Source: Hybos culiciformis (lineage: Eukaryota; Arthropoda; Insecta; Diptera; Hybotidae). Taken from it: DNA of 64,000 nucleotides. The notes under the pieces were generated by a model. It was given only the letters and a program-made list of their open reading frames with translations. It was not told the DNA's origin and did no database searches. The DNA is taken from assembly GCA_964007475.1 (NCBI GenBank), contig OZ023273.1, forward strand, positions 119,459,812-119,523,811, read 5' to 3'. Made by a program: the position numbers and the translations under genes. Positions 49,611-63,738 of the stretch are shown here, in pieces (position 1 is the stretch's first letter; each line of letters starts with the position of its first letter).

Positions 49611-52600
49611 TTAGTAAAGCCCAGATGGGATATCTGTAACTTTTGAACCTGAATTTGATTTTGTTCTTGATGTCATTGTTATTGGAATTTCTTTGACGGC
49701 ATTAATTGACGCAGTGAATGTGTTTGAATCATCATGAATTTCATTATTAACCTTAAGTGTTGGAGTTCCACCAAAATAGATCTGTGGATGACTTGCTGAA
49801 ATTGAATGATTTTCTTGGGCTTTGGTTACAACAATGTCTATCATTGTGTCCAACGAATCAACCCTTTCAATATTTCTGTTACTTCGATAAGATTGTAAGA
49901 TTTTTGGAACGTCGGGTTTTGGATATTTTTGTGGTCGGTTCATTTCTGTTCTGAAAAATACTCCATTGAATTTTTGAGCAGGTGGTGTTTGGGGCTGTTG
50001 ATAGTAATGCTGATGAGCTTGATGTATTTGCTGATTGATTTGTCTATCTCCACTTTGAGCCCTCAATAAAGCATTCATAGTAGGATCATTATCACTTTGT
50101 CGTGCATCCATTATGACATCAAGAATTTCTCGATTTGTACTTGAATTAATTACATGATTCAAATGATTTGAAGTTAACTGCTGTGAATTAATGTGAATCA
50201 TTAAATCCTGTGATTGATACGGTTTATCTATTTCAAAGTCTAACTCGTCGAAATACGAATTATTTTGATTTTCCTGATTATGTATCAGAAGACCGTATTC
50301 GGATGTTTCAAGTTCTGACCCATTGTTTGAAATTAAATGAGCAAGCGACCTTGATTTACGAGGTGGTTGAGGCAACAAATTCACAGGAACAATGTCTTGC
50401 TCTTTGGTTATTATACATTGTCGACCTAATAGAATTTGGTTTTCACTGGATAAAATACCTTCAACAGAAGTAGTTACATTATTTTCGAAATTATTTAAGG
50501 AAAGGTTTGTATTATATTTTTCACAAGAATTGTGTGGCAATACTAAAATGGGAACAGGACTTAGAGATGGGCCTGTTTCCGAACTACTGATGCCTTCATC
50601 TTCATGTTCTGATGAACTTTGTTTACTTGTTCCATTGGGTGGTACATGCCTAGGTAAACTAATTGCTTGTTTGTCTAAACTCTTGAAGTTTTGCTCATTC
50701 TGAATGCCCTGAAGCCTGAATATCTGTCGTTGGAGCTCGGCACATCTTTCTTGAAGGCGTCGTTCCATGGATGTCAGAACACTTTTTTCTTCTTGAAGAA
50801 TTTGAACACGCCTTTCAAGAATCACCATTTGGCTTCGTATTCGTTCAGATTCTCTTGCTTGCTGTTGTAGTTTATCGATATCAATTCTAATGTCTTCAAA
50901 GTGTTTTATTTCTGCTCTTAATTTTTCTAGCCAAGGTGATGTTGAAGAGATCGTCTATAAATAATTAATTTTAATATATAGATAGTTTTAAAACGCCTTA
51001 AAATATTACCTTTGTTAAATTCAATGGATCAAATCCAGCTTGAAAATATTCGGCTTGTAAATATAATCTACTTTGCATATTTTCTGAGCTTTCTAACAAA
51101 GTGTTAAGAAATCTAAAATACAAAAATGAGTAATCATAAATAAAATGATTAAAGACAAGCAAAGTAAAGTTTTTACTTGACTCCAAATGCTTGTAATTCA
51201 CCCGAGCCTCCTCCGCTATTTAACATTCCAATAAGTAATCGAAATCGAACAGGCTCTCCACATCTCAATCGAAGAGTAGACACAGCTTAAATGAAATTAG
51301 AAATTTTGTAGCAGAAATAGATATAATAAATAATAGCGAGAATTTACCTTCAGAAACCGCTGTGTGACCCGCAGATAAACATTTTTGAGATCCACGACCT
51401 ATGGAATATTTATCGCATGCAGCTGTAAGTAATTGTAAGGCCAATATTCTAGATCGTATTCCTTGACCAGTTGCAGATGCTGCTAATGGTAGTAACCCAA
51501 TTGGGGTGGATCCTAATCTCATACTAGCTTCCGGAGATCTACAACAGCATATACTTAAACATTGTAAACATGCCAGTTCATCCAATAAGGCTCTACGTTG
51601 ATATTGGGCATTTCTGGGTATTGAAGCTAATCCTGATTGAGGATGCGATCCAGTGTTCAAAGTTTGACTTAATTGAATGGCTCGTAATACTTCCAGTAAT
51701 AAACTAATGCCATCTAATGGTGATGACACAAATTCTTGGACAAAGCTACAAAATTACAATTAATATGTCTTCTAAAATACATTTAATAATAATATATTTG
51801 AACATTATTCAAAGTATTGAAGATGAAGGTTCATTATGCTATTCACTAAAATAAAGATCTTTGTGATGAGTATCGTGAAACTTGTTTAACAAGTCTGAAA
51901 TTCTAGAAAACGTAGATAGCAAAATATAAATAAAATTAAGATTTCATTTTCTGAGCTCTATTTGGATAGAATCGAGGATTTAATTAAATTTAAAAAACAC
52001 GATTAATGGATTAGTTATGTAGATAAATTAGATTTCAGTAATTTTTTTTAATTTGTTATTTTTACAATAAATTAAAACTTTAAACTAAATTAAAAACGAT
52101 TTCAAATAGAATAAATGAATTGCCTTGGAAATGCTGCTCTCAAATCTGAACGTAATTTAGACAATAAATCAGTAATAGAACCAAATTGTCTTAAGCTCAT
52201 CTCACATTCTGTTTCTGGTGGAGCTGGAATTGGACTTCTGAAATTCATATTAACATTTATTATAATAAATAAATAAACAAATATATTATAATCTTACTTA
52301 TATTCAGAACCTTTGGTCGGTAATGTTGTTGATTTATATGACTCCGGTGGAACCTTATCAATATCATTAGCATCATATATTGATTTTATGTTATTTCCAG
52401 TTGGCCTTTTGCAAAATTTTTTCAAAGACAAAGTGTAATCTTCTGGATTGTATACCGGGGGCCTTTGATTTTCCTAGAAAAGTTTAATTTTATTAGAAAA
52501 TAGTCATACATCATACTAATATAAAAAAAGGGAATTTTCTAAATAAAACTAGATAAAATAAATTTAATTAACAAAATTTGTCTCTTTTTATAAAAGTGAA

Positions 52601-52912
52601 ATAACATAAATTTTAAAATGTCCTTTCTGAAAGCGTCATAAACTTATAACATGAGTTATTTTAAGTCACTTTCATTGGATATAAAGTAAATTTACGTTAT
52701 GTGTCTTTAGCTTAAGACACCCCACCATATATACCTTTGGGGTATAATTTTGTTGTAAATCTGGGATCATTTTCCCAATAACTGATGTTGCTGCTGCTGT
52801 CGATAACGTTGATGTGGGTGAAATTTGCGACGATGATGCCAATGTTCCATGTGGATTTTGTTGACAAATACTTGGTGCCATCTGATAACCAATGCAATAA
52901 GATGATAATTCA
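49611..52912 (-). CDS. mwh: Multiple wing hairs-type GBD/FH3 protein, last seven coding exons
   Basis: Drosophila Mwh is a planar-polarity effector that limits actin prehair formation. It has a formin-type GTPase-binding/FH3 region but no FH2 domain. Exons in order of transcription: 52912-52735, 52473-52298, 52237-52124, 51745-51348, 51285-51177, 51112-51010, 50954-49611; phases agree and give about 806 residues. Family-like stretches: RPPVYNPEDYTLSLKKF, FVQEFVSSPLDGISLLLEVL (FH3), LRCGEPVRFRLLIGML, FLNTLLESSENMQSRLYLQAE. The last exon begins with a coiled coil (SPWLEKLRAEIKHFEDI to about the LQRQIFRLQ segment), continues as a long polar tail, and stops at 49611 with no FH1 or FH2. The third listed exon appears to end at a GC donor. 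Drosophila Mwh is about 836 residues, so nearly all is here; the first codons may lie in the exon at 52912 (an in-frame ATG exists) or further upstream. Confidence 0.8.
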
Positions 52913-54037
52913 CTGGAAATTAAGAAATTAAATATTTGAAAATAAATTTTAAATTTGTCCTTAACCATATAGTTAAAAATCTATAAATTTACAAAATAAT
53001 GATCGTCATCCTATTTGTCATCCCTAGTTTATATTTCCTTTATCTTCTTTTTTAGTATTTTTGTTTAAATTCTTTTAAATGTAGTTCCATTTATTAATAA
53101 CAAAATTAAAAGTTTTCCTTATAAATCTCTTGAATTTCAACAAATTAAAAATAAAATTCATGTAAAGTTGTGTTCGTTGATTAAAAAACTATACGTCAAG
53201 TATCAACTGTCCCTATATCTAAACTTGTTTGCATAATCTTCTTTGATTAAATTTTTAGAAAATACATTATAACATTAAATATACTTTTTTTTTTAATTTT
53301 TTCGTACCTACATAATTATAAAAAGTTTTATGAAATTTTATTTATTAAATTTTTTTTTTCTTTGATTTGATTTGTGAGCAACTAAGCTAGTAGGATTTAG
53401 AGTCAATAAAATCAAGTTTATCCAGTCAAGTTCAATCTTATCAAATAGAGTTTTTTTTAGAGAATTAAAAATAAATACCATATACATTACTTATTATAGA
53501 AGAAAATTATGTTTAATATATGATTTTTTAATCCTACATACATATATGTAGGGACGTGTATGTTCGTAGACAAACTGAAGATAATCATAAGAATGCTTAT
53601 TATTGTATTTACAAATATAAGATGTTTTCCGAATAGTTTATGTTAAAAAGTTTATGTTATATTTTTTCCAAGAAAAGTTATGTTACCATTTGAAACTATA
53701 GAATAGCAATAGGAATATCTAGAATAGTCAGTTCTACAAATATTCGAAATATTATTAGAATACCATATAAAAACTCTAAACTTTTCTATGAAAGCTCTGC
53801 ATCATGAATGCTCGTACGCCTAATTTTAAAATTTTTCATTCAACTTTTTTATATTTATCTTGATTTTTATATTTTTATCATTTATTTTTTGTCTTTAAAA
53901 ATAAAAAAAAATATGCCCCACGATTTTTTTCTAAATGAAATACATTGGCATGAGAACAAATTTCTAACATAAAATCAAAAACATATTACTTTCTAACAAT
54001 TAGGTAAATGTATTGAGGTTTACTTACTATAGGTACC

Positions 54038-54470
54038 AGGGCCGGCTCAACTGTTGTGGCGCCCTGTGAACATATAGATTTGTCCGCCCCCGTATTATTT
54101 CTTAAACTTTTTAATAATAAAAATTCTGGGAATAATGCATGAATATATTTATTTAATATTTAAGAGTTATTTATACAAACTCAAACCAAATGAATTTAGG
54201 TCGAACTCAAACCATATGGATGAAAAAACTTGTAAACAGCTAAAGATATGCAAAATATTTATTATTATATATAGATACTAGCCTTATGTATATTTTGTAT
54301 TAAAATTAGCCAAATTATTAATATATATTACAACCTTTTATAATTTTTAATATTTTTTTAAATTATTTAAATAAAATTTAAAAAAACGTAAAAAAATGTC
54401 GGTCAATTTGCCGTTTCTAAATTATGGCGCCCTATGCATTTGTCACATTTGCATCCAATTATGTAAACTA
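54038..54470. repeat. Decayed hAT-like repeat
   Basis: CAGGGCCGGCTCAA followed by GGCGCCCTG at the left, and GGCGCCCTATGC near 54425, recall the ends of a widespread hAT family (GGCGCCCTA subterminal motif). The right terminus and target duplication are not recognisable, so this rests on motif memory. Confidence 0.35.
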
Positions 54471-57400
54471 ACATTCAAAAATTCAAATGTAAATAAATCA
54501 CTTTAGAATTTGTTGACCAAATATTACAGTTTACTAAAGTATCTAAATAAAATAAAATAGGATGATTTAAAATGTAATGATTTTTTACATTCAAAACGAG
54601 TTTTTGTAAGTTGAAAACAGACAATTTGGGCTAAAATAAAATCTAAATTTTTGAATAATAATTTGCTATCATCATCTTAATTTAAAGTCATTACTCATAG
54701 ATGCAACTGATCGTAAAATTTCTGGTGTCAGATATGTTATTTTTATCAGGTGTACAAGGTGTTTAATATGTTCTGACTATTTTTATTATTTTATTATATA
54801 TAATTTCATTTTACTGTATTATATTTTGAAAATTGTGTTCATATCTAATTAATATTATAGTGCATGATAATTCCTCTTTTTCAAATCTTATAACTATAGT
54901 AAATCTTCAACATGTGGTGCGCTGCATTTTATCATTCAAGGTACCGACATCTACTTAGATTTTCAAAGCAAATTGTTATTTTCTAATCAAGTAAGATAAA
55001 TAATATCTTGAGGTAATTTGAATGATATGTTCAATATCTGACAAATTTTAGAGACACATTTTATGGCAGAAATTTATATTTAAAAATGAAGCCTTGAATC
55101 CAAGTCGAAATATTTTGGAGTTAGGTTCTCAATTCTGAAAAAAAAATCATAGAGGAAGAATTATATAAATAGATAGACGATTATTTTAACACACAAAATT
55201 GTGTTCAAATTCGTTCAATATATTGCTTATATAAGTGATTTTTTTTTCTATTTGGATTAATTTTCGTTTAAGTATTCACTAATACAATCAATATCTTGGA
55301 CCGACTTAAACAAAAATGTGGTAAATTTAAGTTTTTTAACTTCTAAAACATGAAAAAAAGAGTTTAATGATACTAGTTAAAATTAAAAAAAAAATAGCAC
55401 TCTGTATCATATGTACATTCTGTATAATAGATGTATATATGTACATATTATTATTCCTCTATACTTCAATTTTTTGACCATGAAAATTTTATCAAAGATT
55501 TTCGACCTCGTGTCGCCTTTTTTATTCAATTAAAATTTATATTCATACATAGGTACTTTATACATATATGTTTTTTTTCAATAAATAATATAAATAATAA
55601 TAAATATTTTCGAATATTAAATCCCTGGTAAAAGAGATAAATAATAAATAAACAGTTGTATTTTTTACCAATAAGAATGTGCTGCTGTTATAAAATTTGA
55701 CAAAAATATAAGAAATTCAGTAGATTTTCATGTTAATGAGATAATTATGAATGGGCGTTTATAATTTTTGATTAATTCAATTTTAATAAAAAAGAAACAT
55801 TATTTAGTATTTAGTTAAAAAAAATAAACCCCCCGAAAAAAGGAGATTAAGTATAAAAACGTAATATATAAATGGGTATGAAGAAATTGTTATTATGATT
55901 TATTTAGTTTGTAATCATTATATTGATTAAATCTTTTAGGCCAGGCATGCATTATAAGACTGAAAAATACAAAAATACAGGAACAAAACGATATTATTTA
56001 TATTATTATGTGGTGTTTTTCGCTTGAAAGTTTAATATAAGACACCATGCTATAACGTCTATGACAATGATGAATACGTGCAAAACGTCGTAATGTGTAC
56101 AGACAGACTACATTATTTGTCATAATTTCAGAATCTATTTCTCTTAATAATGATGCAATGATCAAAAACACAAAAAAAAAAAAACAAATTTATGATTTGA
56201 TTTAAAACTTATATTTTGATTTAAGTGGTTCAATTATTTTTGAAGGACTAATTGAGAATATTAAGATTGATAAAAAATAATTCAATTTGAATTTGTTTTT
56301 CTTAAAAAATTTTATTTTTTATATAAGATTCTCATTAACATTTTACGATCCCAAATTTGTTTTTTCTCTAAGTTCTAAAGAGATACGAAAACAAAATATA
56401 ATATATTAATCATTGGTAAAGCGGAATAAATCAATGATTGATGTAATTTTAATTAAGCAAAAAATATTTATTGTTGGATGAAAAATTAAATAAATTATAA
56501 TTGAGGTGAATAAAAATATTTCAAATGTGGATAACTTTTTGAAAGGTCAAATAAAAAAATAAAATAATAATAGAAAAAAAAATATTTTAAAAGTAATTGA
56601 ACAAAAAATTGTTATTTATCTAATTTATATAAATATAAAAATTAATCACTATTATATACCTTGAGATAAGAAAAAATAAAATTTGATTTGGTAAATTTAA
56701 TTTTATTTTGTATTCGTTTAAAAAAGAATATTAGACATTCAGTGGCTAGAATTTATATTGTGGTGCAGATTAAATAATTGATTTTAAAAATATGTTTTTT
56801 TTAATATATTATATCGGCTTATTATGTTTAATAAAAAATTTGATTCTTGAAGTTTGGTGCTTGTGAGTGAAGTTCTTTATTATTTGAGAATGATTTTACT
56901 TGAAATGACTCAAAGATCACTGATTGTTTCGTCCTGATATCAACTTTAGGACACATCAGAATAGAATTATTAACTTAACACTTATTATTTATATTTAACT
57001 GAACGAAAATTTTATTTTTGATGCTGTGAGTTTAAGTTTTGTATTCAAAATTGTCTATTATTCATTCAATAAAGAAACTTCTAAAAATAGAACCATAGAG
57101 AAAAACTTGAATTTTATCAAATTTAAACCCTGCCAAAATTTAAAAATAAACTTTTTTAACTTCTGGGTTATAGATTGCTTCCCATGTTAAAATTTTAAAA
57201 TAAAATAAAAACAATTTTTTATAATAAGAAATTGATATCCTCCAGAATATATGTTAAACAAATTTTTAGTTGTTTCATTACTTGTTTGAACAAATAAATA
57301 TATAGTAAACATTATGTTGTGTTTAAAAGAGAAAAAGTATAATGTTTAATAATTTATTTATTATAATAATCAAATGTCTTTAAGATTAGTGAAATTATAA

Positions 57401-58670
57401 AAGTTTTCACTTTTTAAATTTTCGTTTTTTAAAAAAAAATTATGTGATGCTAAAATTATTTGTGTTATTGTTTAATGATGGAACGATGAAGAATTTGAAT
57501 ATAATGCGTTGAAATTAAAATTGATCTCGCTATATGAAATCATTGAGAGTCCATGCAAAGAAATGTGAAATTAATACTACAATCATACTAGTTAATTTTT
57601 AATTTTTTTTCTTTTTAAGATTTTAATAGAAAATATACTATTTTTTGGTATTAATAAATTAATTTTTTTTCTGCTACAATGTGGCTACAATTCTTCATTG
57701 TTACTCTAATAATATCTTAATAAAGAAATTTTTTTTTCAGTCAAGCTCTACAAATAATCAAAAAATGTGAAAATATTTTACAGTCGATAGAATTAAGGTA
57801 AATATATACTTAAGAAGAATATATTTATTTTCAATCATATTCATTTCGATCATAAGCTTCTTCAGAAATAATTAAAAAAAAAAATTTCTGTTTCTCAATA
57901 TTAAGAAATGTACTTATTATAACTATAAGGTAGTTGAAGATTATTCATGATTCATAAATTAAATTCATTAGGAAGAATTGAAAAAAAAAAAAAAAAAAAA
58001 TAATAAAAAATTTTTACACGTTTTTTTTTCAATTTACGGAATAAGTATTATTGCCTTGAAGCGATTTTTTTGCTACGAACACTATACAATTATTATATAT
58101 CAGACACATACACTTTTTGATAGTTTTGATTTAAAATAACATTTGCAAATTTAACAGTCTCTTGGGTATGAATTAAAGATTAGTGGTGATGCTATATAGT
58201 AACTAGTAGTTGATGAGACAATAGTTTGTCCATTATAGCGCGATAGTTTATCCGTAAATTAATAATTTATAAATGAATTTTAAGCGTTAAACAAGATAGG
58301 TATATCTAAATAAAAATTTAAATGATTATAGTACATAATATAGGTTTAGAAAATCTTAGTACAAAAACTATTTTTAACAAACAAGTAAAATAATCGGCAT
58401 TGGGTTTTGTACTTAGTCACACCATTAATAGTGTGATTCAGAAAATTTGCGAATTCATTATTTTATTAATATGACTTCTGTCCTAAGAACGAAATTTTTA
58501 TTTATATAGAGTTTGTATTTTATCTAATATTATAAGAATTTATCTAGTATTATACAAGACTTTTTTTTTTATATAGAATTATGTCCCTATAGTAGTTTAG
58601 TAAAAAGTGTGAATAACACGATTCATATTTATTCATATTTATTTTTATTCGAGGTTGATTGATAAAGTTT

Positions 58671-58754
58671 CTGAAAACATTAAAAACGAACACAGGATGT
58701 TAAGTATACTATACATAAATAAACTATTGCCGTGTTCGTTTTTAATGTTTTCAG
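58671..58754. repeat. Perfect 23-bp inverted repeat hairpin
   Basis: The arm at 58671-58693 (CTGAAAACATTAAAAACGAA plus CAC) and its exact inverse at 58732-58754 flank a 38-base loop. It could be a tiny MITE or a structured RNA; no target duplication is evident. Confidence 0.65.
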
Positions 58755-61700
58755 TAACTTTTATATATTAATATTGTGGTAAGTTTTTTTTCTTGCACTT
58801 TATTTATTAATTAACGTTATGTTTTATTACCTCTTCCAAAGAATCTACCTTATGGTTAATAAATAACTTTATAAACTATTGGTAAAACTTATTAATATTT
58901 AATTTCATTTATATATGTATGATGTCGATTTACTAACGTAAAATAAATTATAACATATTCGTGTGTTACATGCGTGATAGGGATAAATTTGTACTTTGCT
59001 AGGTATACAATAAAGTTTATGATATTTTTTTTTTTATTTTTTATTTCGATTACAGGAATAGCTTTTAACAGTATAATAAAATCAATTAAGAGTATAAGAA
59101 ATATTTTTCTGCTATAATTTGTCCAACTAATTTTTCACTTGATACTTGTTTATCACTATATCACTGAAACTATTTTTTTATTTTATTTTATAAAGTTGTA
59201 TAACGCAACAGTGGTTATTTCGATCGCATAATTACACTACTGCATTTTTTTTAAAATATAAACTGTCGATTTAATTTTAATTGTTCACATATCAAATTAA
59301 AATACAAGCAATTAAAGTTTCTAGCTTAAGTCTTTTGTTTTTATTAAATAATCTTTTTCACCTAAATACTAAAGAAATGAAATAAAAATTAAAATTAAAT
59401 CATAAGGAGTACAATCTATAATAAAAATTTTATTTTTATTTTCGGCTTATTTAAGTAAATTTAATTTATGCTTACTTTCTTTGTTAAATTTTTTTAACTA
59501 ATTATAACGGGATGATCATAAAATTAAATTAAATTTGTTGTAAGTACAATGTTCATATGTATGTATTGTATATATGTTTGAATATTCATTGAAGAAGCAT
59601 ACTCTGATGAAGTTAAACCATTAAATATTATTCAAAAATTTTAATTATAATTAATTTTTTAATTATAATTAATGTTATCTAATGAAAACCAATTGAATTA
59701 AAGCTTGAAAATATGTTTTTTTGGGAAAATTTAAATACTAAACTTGAACTGAAGTCCACTTTTTTGACTTTTTGAACTGCAATTAATGGGATCTATAATA
59801 TTCTAATTTTGATCTTAGTACAATAAAATAAATTATTAACATTTATTTACAGATTTTCACATTTTCTTTTCTGTATAATAATGAACAAAAAATATATTTT
59901 TTTTTAAATTTATGGTTTCTTTAAAGCTTTAAGTTGTAATTTAAAAGAATCATGCGAAATTTTTTATGATAGACTCATCAAAAAAATCTCCCCAAGCTGA
60001 GATTTTAATATTTAAATATGAAATAAAATGAAATTATATTTTTCCACAAAATAATATAATTTTCTTATTTTAAATTATATATATTATTCTTGTATTAATA
60101 AAAATAGTAGTGCATGCTACAATATTAAACTAATTTTACATGGGTTTTGATCCATATTTCATTCTATGAATTCAATTTAAGTGTTATAAATTTCAATTAA
60201 GCCTCTTATTGTTGCGCGAATTTTATTATTTGTGTTGGTTATTTGGGTCGCACATACATACATTTATTACAATAAATATTTGGGTGTAAGCAACAGTTAC
60301 AGCAGACGTTATCGCTATACAAAAAAAATTTCTGAACAGATTTATTGTAAAATTAAAATATTTTATGACCAAATTTTATATTATTATGAACAATGCAAAT
60401 ATGATTTTGTACAGCTAACATATTTTATTATACATAAATTGATTTTAAATTTTTGCATTTTTACTTTACATTACAAGGATTAAAAGAAATTTTTAAAGGA
60501 GCCGAGGCAGCATAATAGAAGTATTTTGATGTTGTGTAGCATACTTCTGAATTTGCTGGCTAAGATAAATTAGTAAGACTATGTATAAAAGTACAGGTTG
60601 GAAAATTAGAATTTGTTTTAGAGATAAATAATTTATTATATTTTCTTATAGCTATTTATAGATATTATCGATTATTTTCACAAATAATTATTTTGATTTC
60701 AATATTTTTTAATTAGAGGCAATTCATTTTGAGCTTGCAAAAAGATTTCATCTATATAAATAGGATGAAGTAAACATTTTTTCTAAAAATTAATTGTATT
60801 AAAAATTATTCAATAAACAGCGTTTGAGAATAACTATTTTGGAACCGTTAGCTTTCAATTATAAGTGTATATAAGTGTTTATAATATTTAAATATTTTTT
60901 ACATATAATAATTTGACAATCTTCATTTCACTGAATCTGAACATACAAGACAGTTGGTGTTCCTTTTTTCTAGAATTTTTTAAAGTGTTTTGTTTAGCTC
61001 GATGTAAATATACACTATCGAAAAAAAAAGTTAAATTTTTAATTTAACCGTTTTTTTTTTTAATAAAATCAGTCATACTTAATTGTTGAAGAAACAGTAG
61101 GCGATAATTGCTGTAAAAAATATTGATTACCATATGAGTTAAAATAATAAATCAACCAATTATCTGGCGATCAAAAAATACAACTAATTGCGTAAATAAT
61201 TTTATTAATTGAAGCTCATATATATGTAAAATGTACACATGAGTTGGTAATATTCGCAAATTACAATAATGTTTCATTATGGTGAAAATAATGTTTTTAT
61301 TATTATTATAATAAAATTCTATTGAATTTCATTCCATTATCAATTTTATTTTGGATACTTTTTAAAAGGTCATACTCATTGACCTCATTTATATATACAA
61401 TAATACTATATAATAATTTTCATTTAGAAGATGATGAAGATGATGACGGTCAATGTCAACGTATAGTATTAAATTTCTTCTTATGATTTGGCATAAAATG
61501 AATTATATATTTATACAACAATAAAATATAGCTGAATAATATTCTATTTTAATGAGATAAAATGTGGTGTGCACAATTATCTAGAAACTTTACAATAATG
61601 CCATTGAGTACTTTTATGGCTACGTACGTTTTTTTTAACCGATTTTTTTCAGATAAATATTCACAAGCTCAATATTTTTCTTTGCAAGTGAAAACATTAA

Positions 61701-62230
61701 AATGAAATATTTAACATTTTGAGATTTTCCGCACATACATATTTTTAAAACACCGAAAATGGCTCAGTCAATTTGCTGCTTCAATAAAATCTTTCTATTA
61801 GAATACTTTGATTCAATTAAATGTTATAACATTAATATACAGAATCTATTTTTTAATTTTTCTAATTTAGTTGCCGTTCATAGGAAAATGTCGATTAAAC
61901 GAATAATATGTTTCTTTCCAAAAAATAAGATGTTTCTTAATAGATAAATGTTCTGATTTTTTTAGCAAATCAATAATTAAGTTTAATAACTCATAGTATT
62001 ATAGTTGTTATTGTGACGGTTTGAGAATAATATTTTTGATGTTTAGACAAAATGTTACACACAAAAAACCGTCCTATTATATAATTAAAATACCATCATC
62101 TCAATCCATCAACTTATAATTTAAAAATCTTAATGAATGAACAAAAAATATATAGGTATGGTGAAAAAACATAATTAAAAGATCTAGTAATAATGAAGTA
62201 ATTAAATATTAATTCCTAAAATCGCTTGCG

Positions 62231-62283
62231 TCATTTATTGATTTGTTGTCATTTTATTGATTTGTTGTCATTTTATTGATTTG
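62231..62283. repeat. 19-bp tandem repeat
   Basis: Nearly three copies of TCATTTTATTGATTTGTTG, the first with one T fewer. Confidence 0.75.
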
Positions 62284-63284
62284 GGTTTTGAAAATTTTTT
62301 TTTACTCACAATTGAAGTGCTTTTTGGTCTTATTGAATAATGTATTTTAATTTTGCGATACTATTTAATTTTTGCTCTTTTTTTTCGAAATTTTTATATA
62401 GTCTTGTTTAGCTTCAATTCAAACATAATTTCCATCTTCATATTAACCCATTGCGACCAAACTTTATTTGAGTGTGTTTATTTTTGTATTATTTTAATTA
62501 AAATTGTAGTTCTCTTCTTCATGTTTACAATGCCACAAAGAATAATTTCGTGAACAAAACCATTATTTTTCAAATTTACATTTTTTAACATAGGTTCAAG
62601 CAATTTGGAAGGAAAGAAAAATTAAAAAGTTAAAAAATAACTAAATTGTCATCAAAATAAAAATTTTAATTAAATATATTTTCGCCGTTATAATCTTCAA
62701 AGTTCAATATTTTACGTAAACTTATCTGAAATAAAAATTATCAAGCTTTTTGAACTCACTTTATAGTTCATTTTTTTTTTTTCAAAATTTTATTATTTTA
62801 ACAATAATTATAATGTAAACTTGACATAATGTACGGCAAATATAATGTATGTACAGCATGATGTTAAAGAAATTGGATGACACAGCGAATTAAAAATTGT
62901 ATACGGCTTATCGTGGGAGTACATTATGTCTTTTGAGTAAATGTCAATGTACTTAAAATTTTTAAGCACCTTTATTCCACATATATTTTTGAATTCTTAT
63001 ACAAAGGATTGAATATTGATATACAAATAAATTTAAAATTTAGGTAAAAGCTTATATTGTCAATTATATACATCACACTGTGTGTTTACATCATAAAAAA
63101 TTAACTCTTCTACGATATAAAAAGATTAAATTCAAAAAATTTATATTCAATTCTAGCATAATAAAAAAAAAAAAAAATTAAGCGGATTCAGATTACACCT
63201 TTTAATTGAATTTAACTGAAAATTTTAACTTTTGATGATTATATAAACAATAATAGTAATTATGAGTATATAGGGGTGAGTGCC

Positions 63285-63628
63285 ACTTGTACAATTACCA
63301 GTTGTACAATTTTTCAATTTGTATGGCGAAAAAAAATTGTACAACTGGTATTTTTCTCTGTACAACTGGTAAAAAATAATCCAGTTGCACAATTGACCAG
63401 TTGTACAATTTACCATTTGTACAATTCAGTTATCACCACTTGTACATTTTAGACCAGTTGTACAATCCTTTTTTTCTCAAATTAACCACTTGTACAATGT
63501 TTGACCAGATGTACAATATTTATTTTTATAAAATTAACCACTTGTACAATTTTTGACCAGTTGTAAAATTTATCTTTAATCAAATTAACCACTTGTACAA
63601 TTTTTAACCAGTTGTACAATCTCTATGG
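63285..63628. repeat. TTGTACAA-rich tandem array
   Basis: Repeated ACCACTTGTACAAT and ACCAGTTGTACAAT boxes. From about 63433 the array settles into 51-52-base units starting at about 63433, 63485, 63537 and 63588, each with one CACTTGTACAA and one CAGTTGTACAA box. In 63340-63370 the boxes are inverted (TTGTACAACTGGT). TTGTACAA is itself palindromic. Confidence 0.85.
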
Positions 63629-63738
63629 TAAAGTTATAACCGTGAAAAACTAAGCAAAATGTATGGAAAAGCTGTTGTGCATAATGGGTGACCGTGCCCT
63701 AACGGGGGATGGAAATAAGGCCGCTAGGATTTTTTGTT

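Larger units (their letters stand above)
52913..63270. other. 10-kb gene-free region upstream of or within the mwh-type gene
   Basis: No exon with a good match or a convincing codon pattern on either strand. The splice acceptor at 52913 shows that the mwh-type gene continues to higher coordinates, so at least part of this is its 5' intron. It contains a decayed hAT-like repeat (about 54038-54470), a hairpin (58671-58754), a poly-A tract at about 57980-58000 and a 19-bp tandem repeat (62231-62283). Confidence 0.5.

Noticed and set aside
63285..63628. CRISPR array
   Set aside because: The DNA is eukaryotic, and spacings and units drift like a minisatellite, with near-identical sequence between the boxes.
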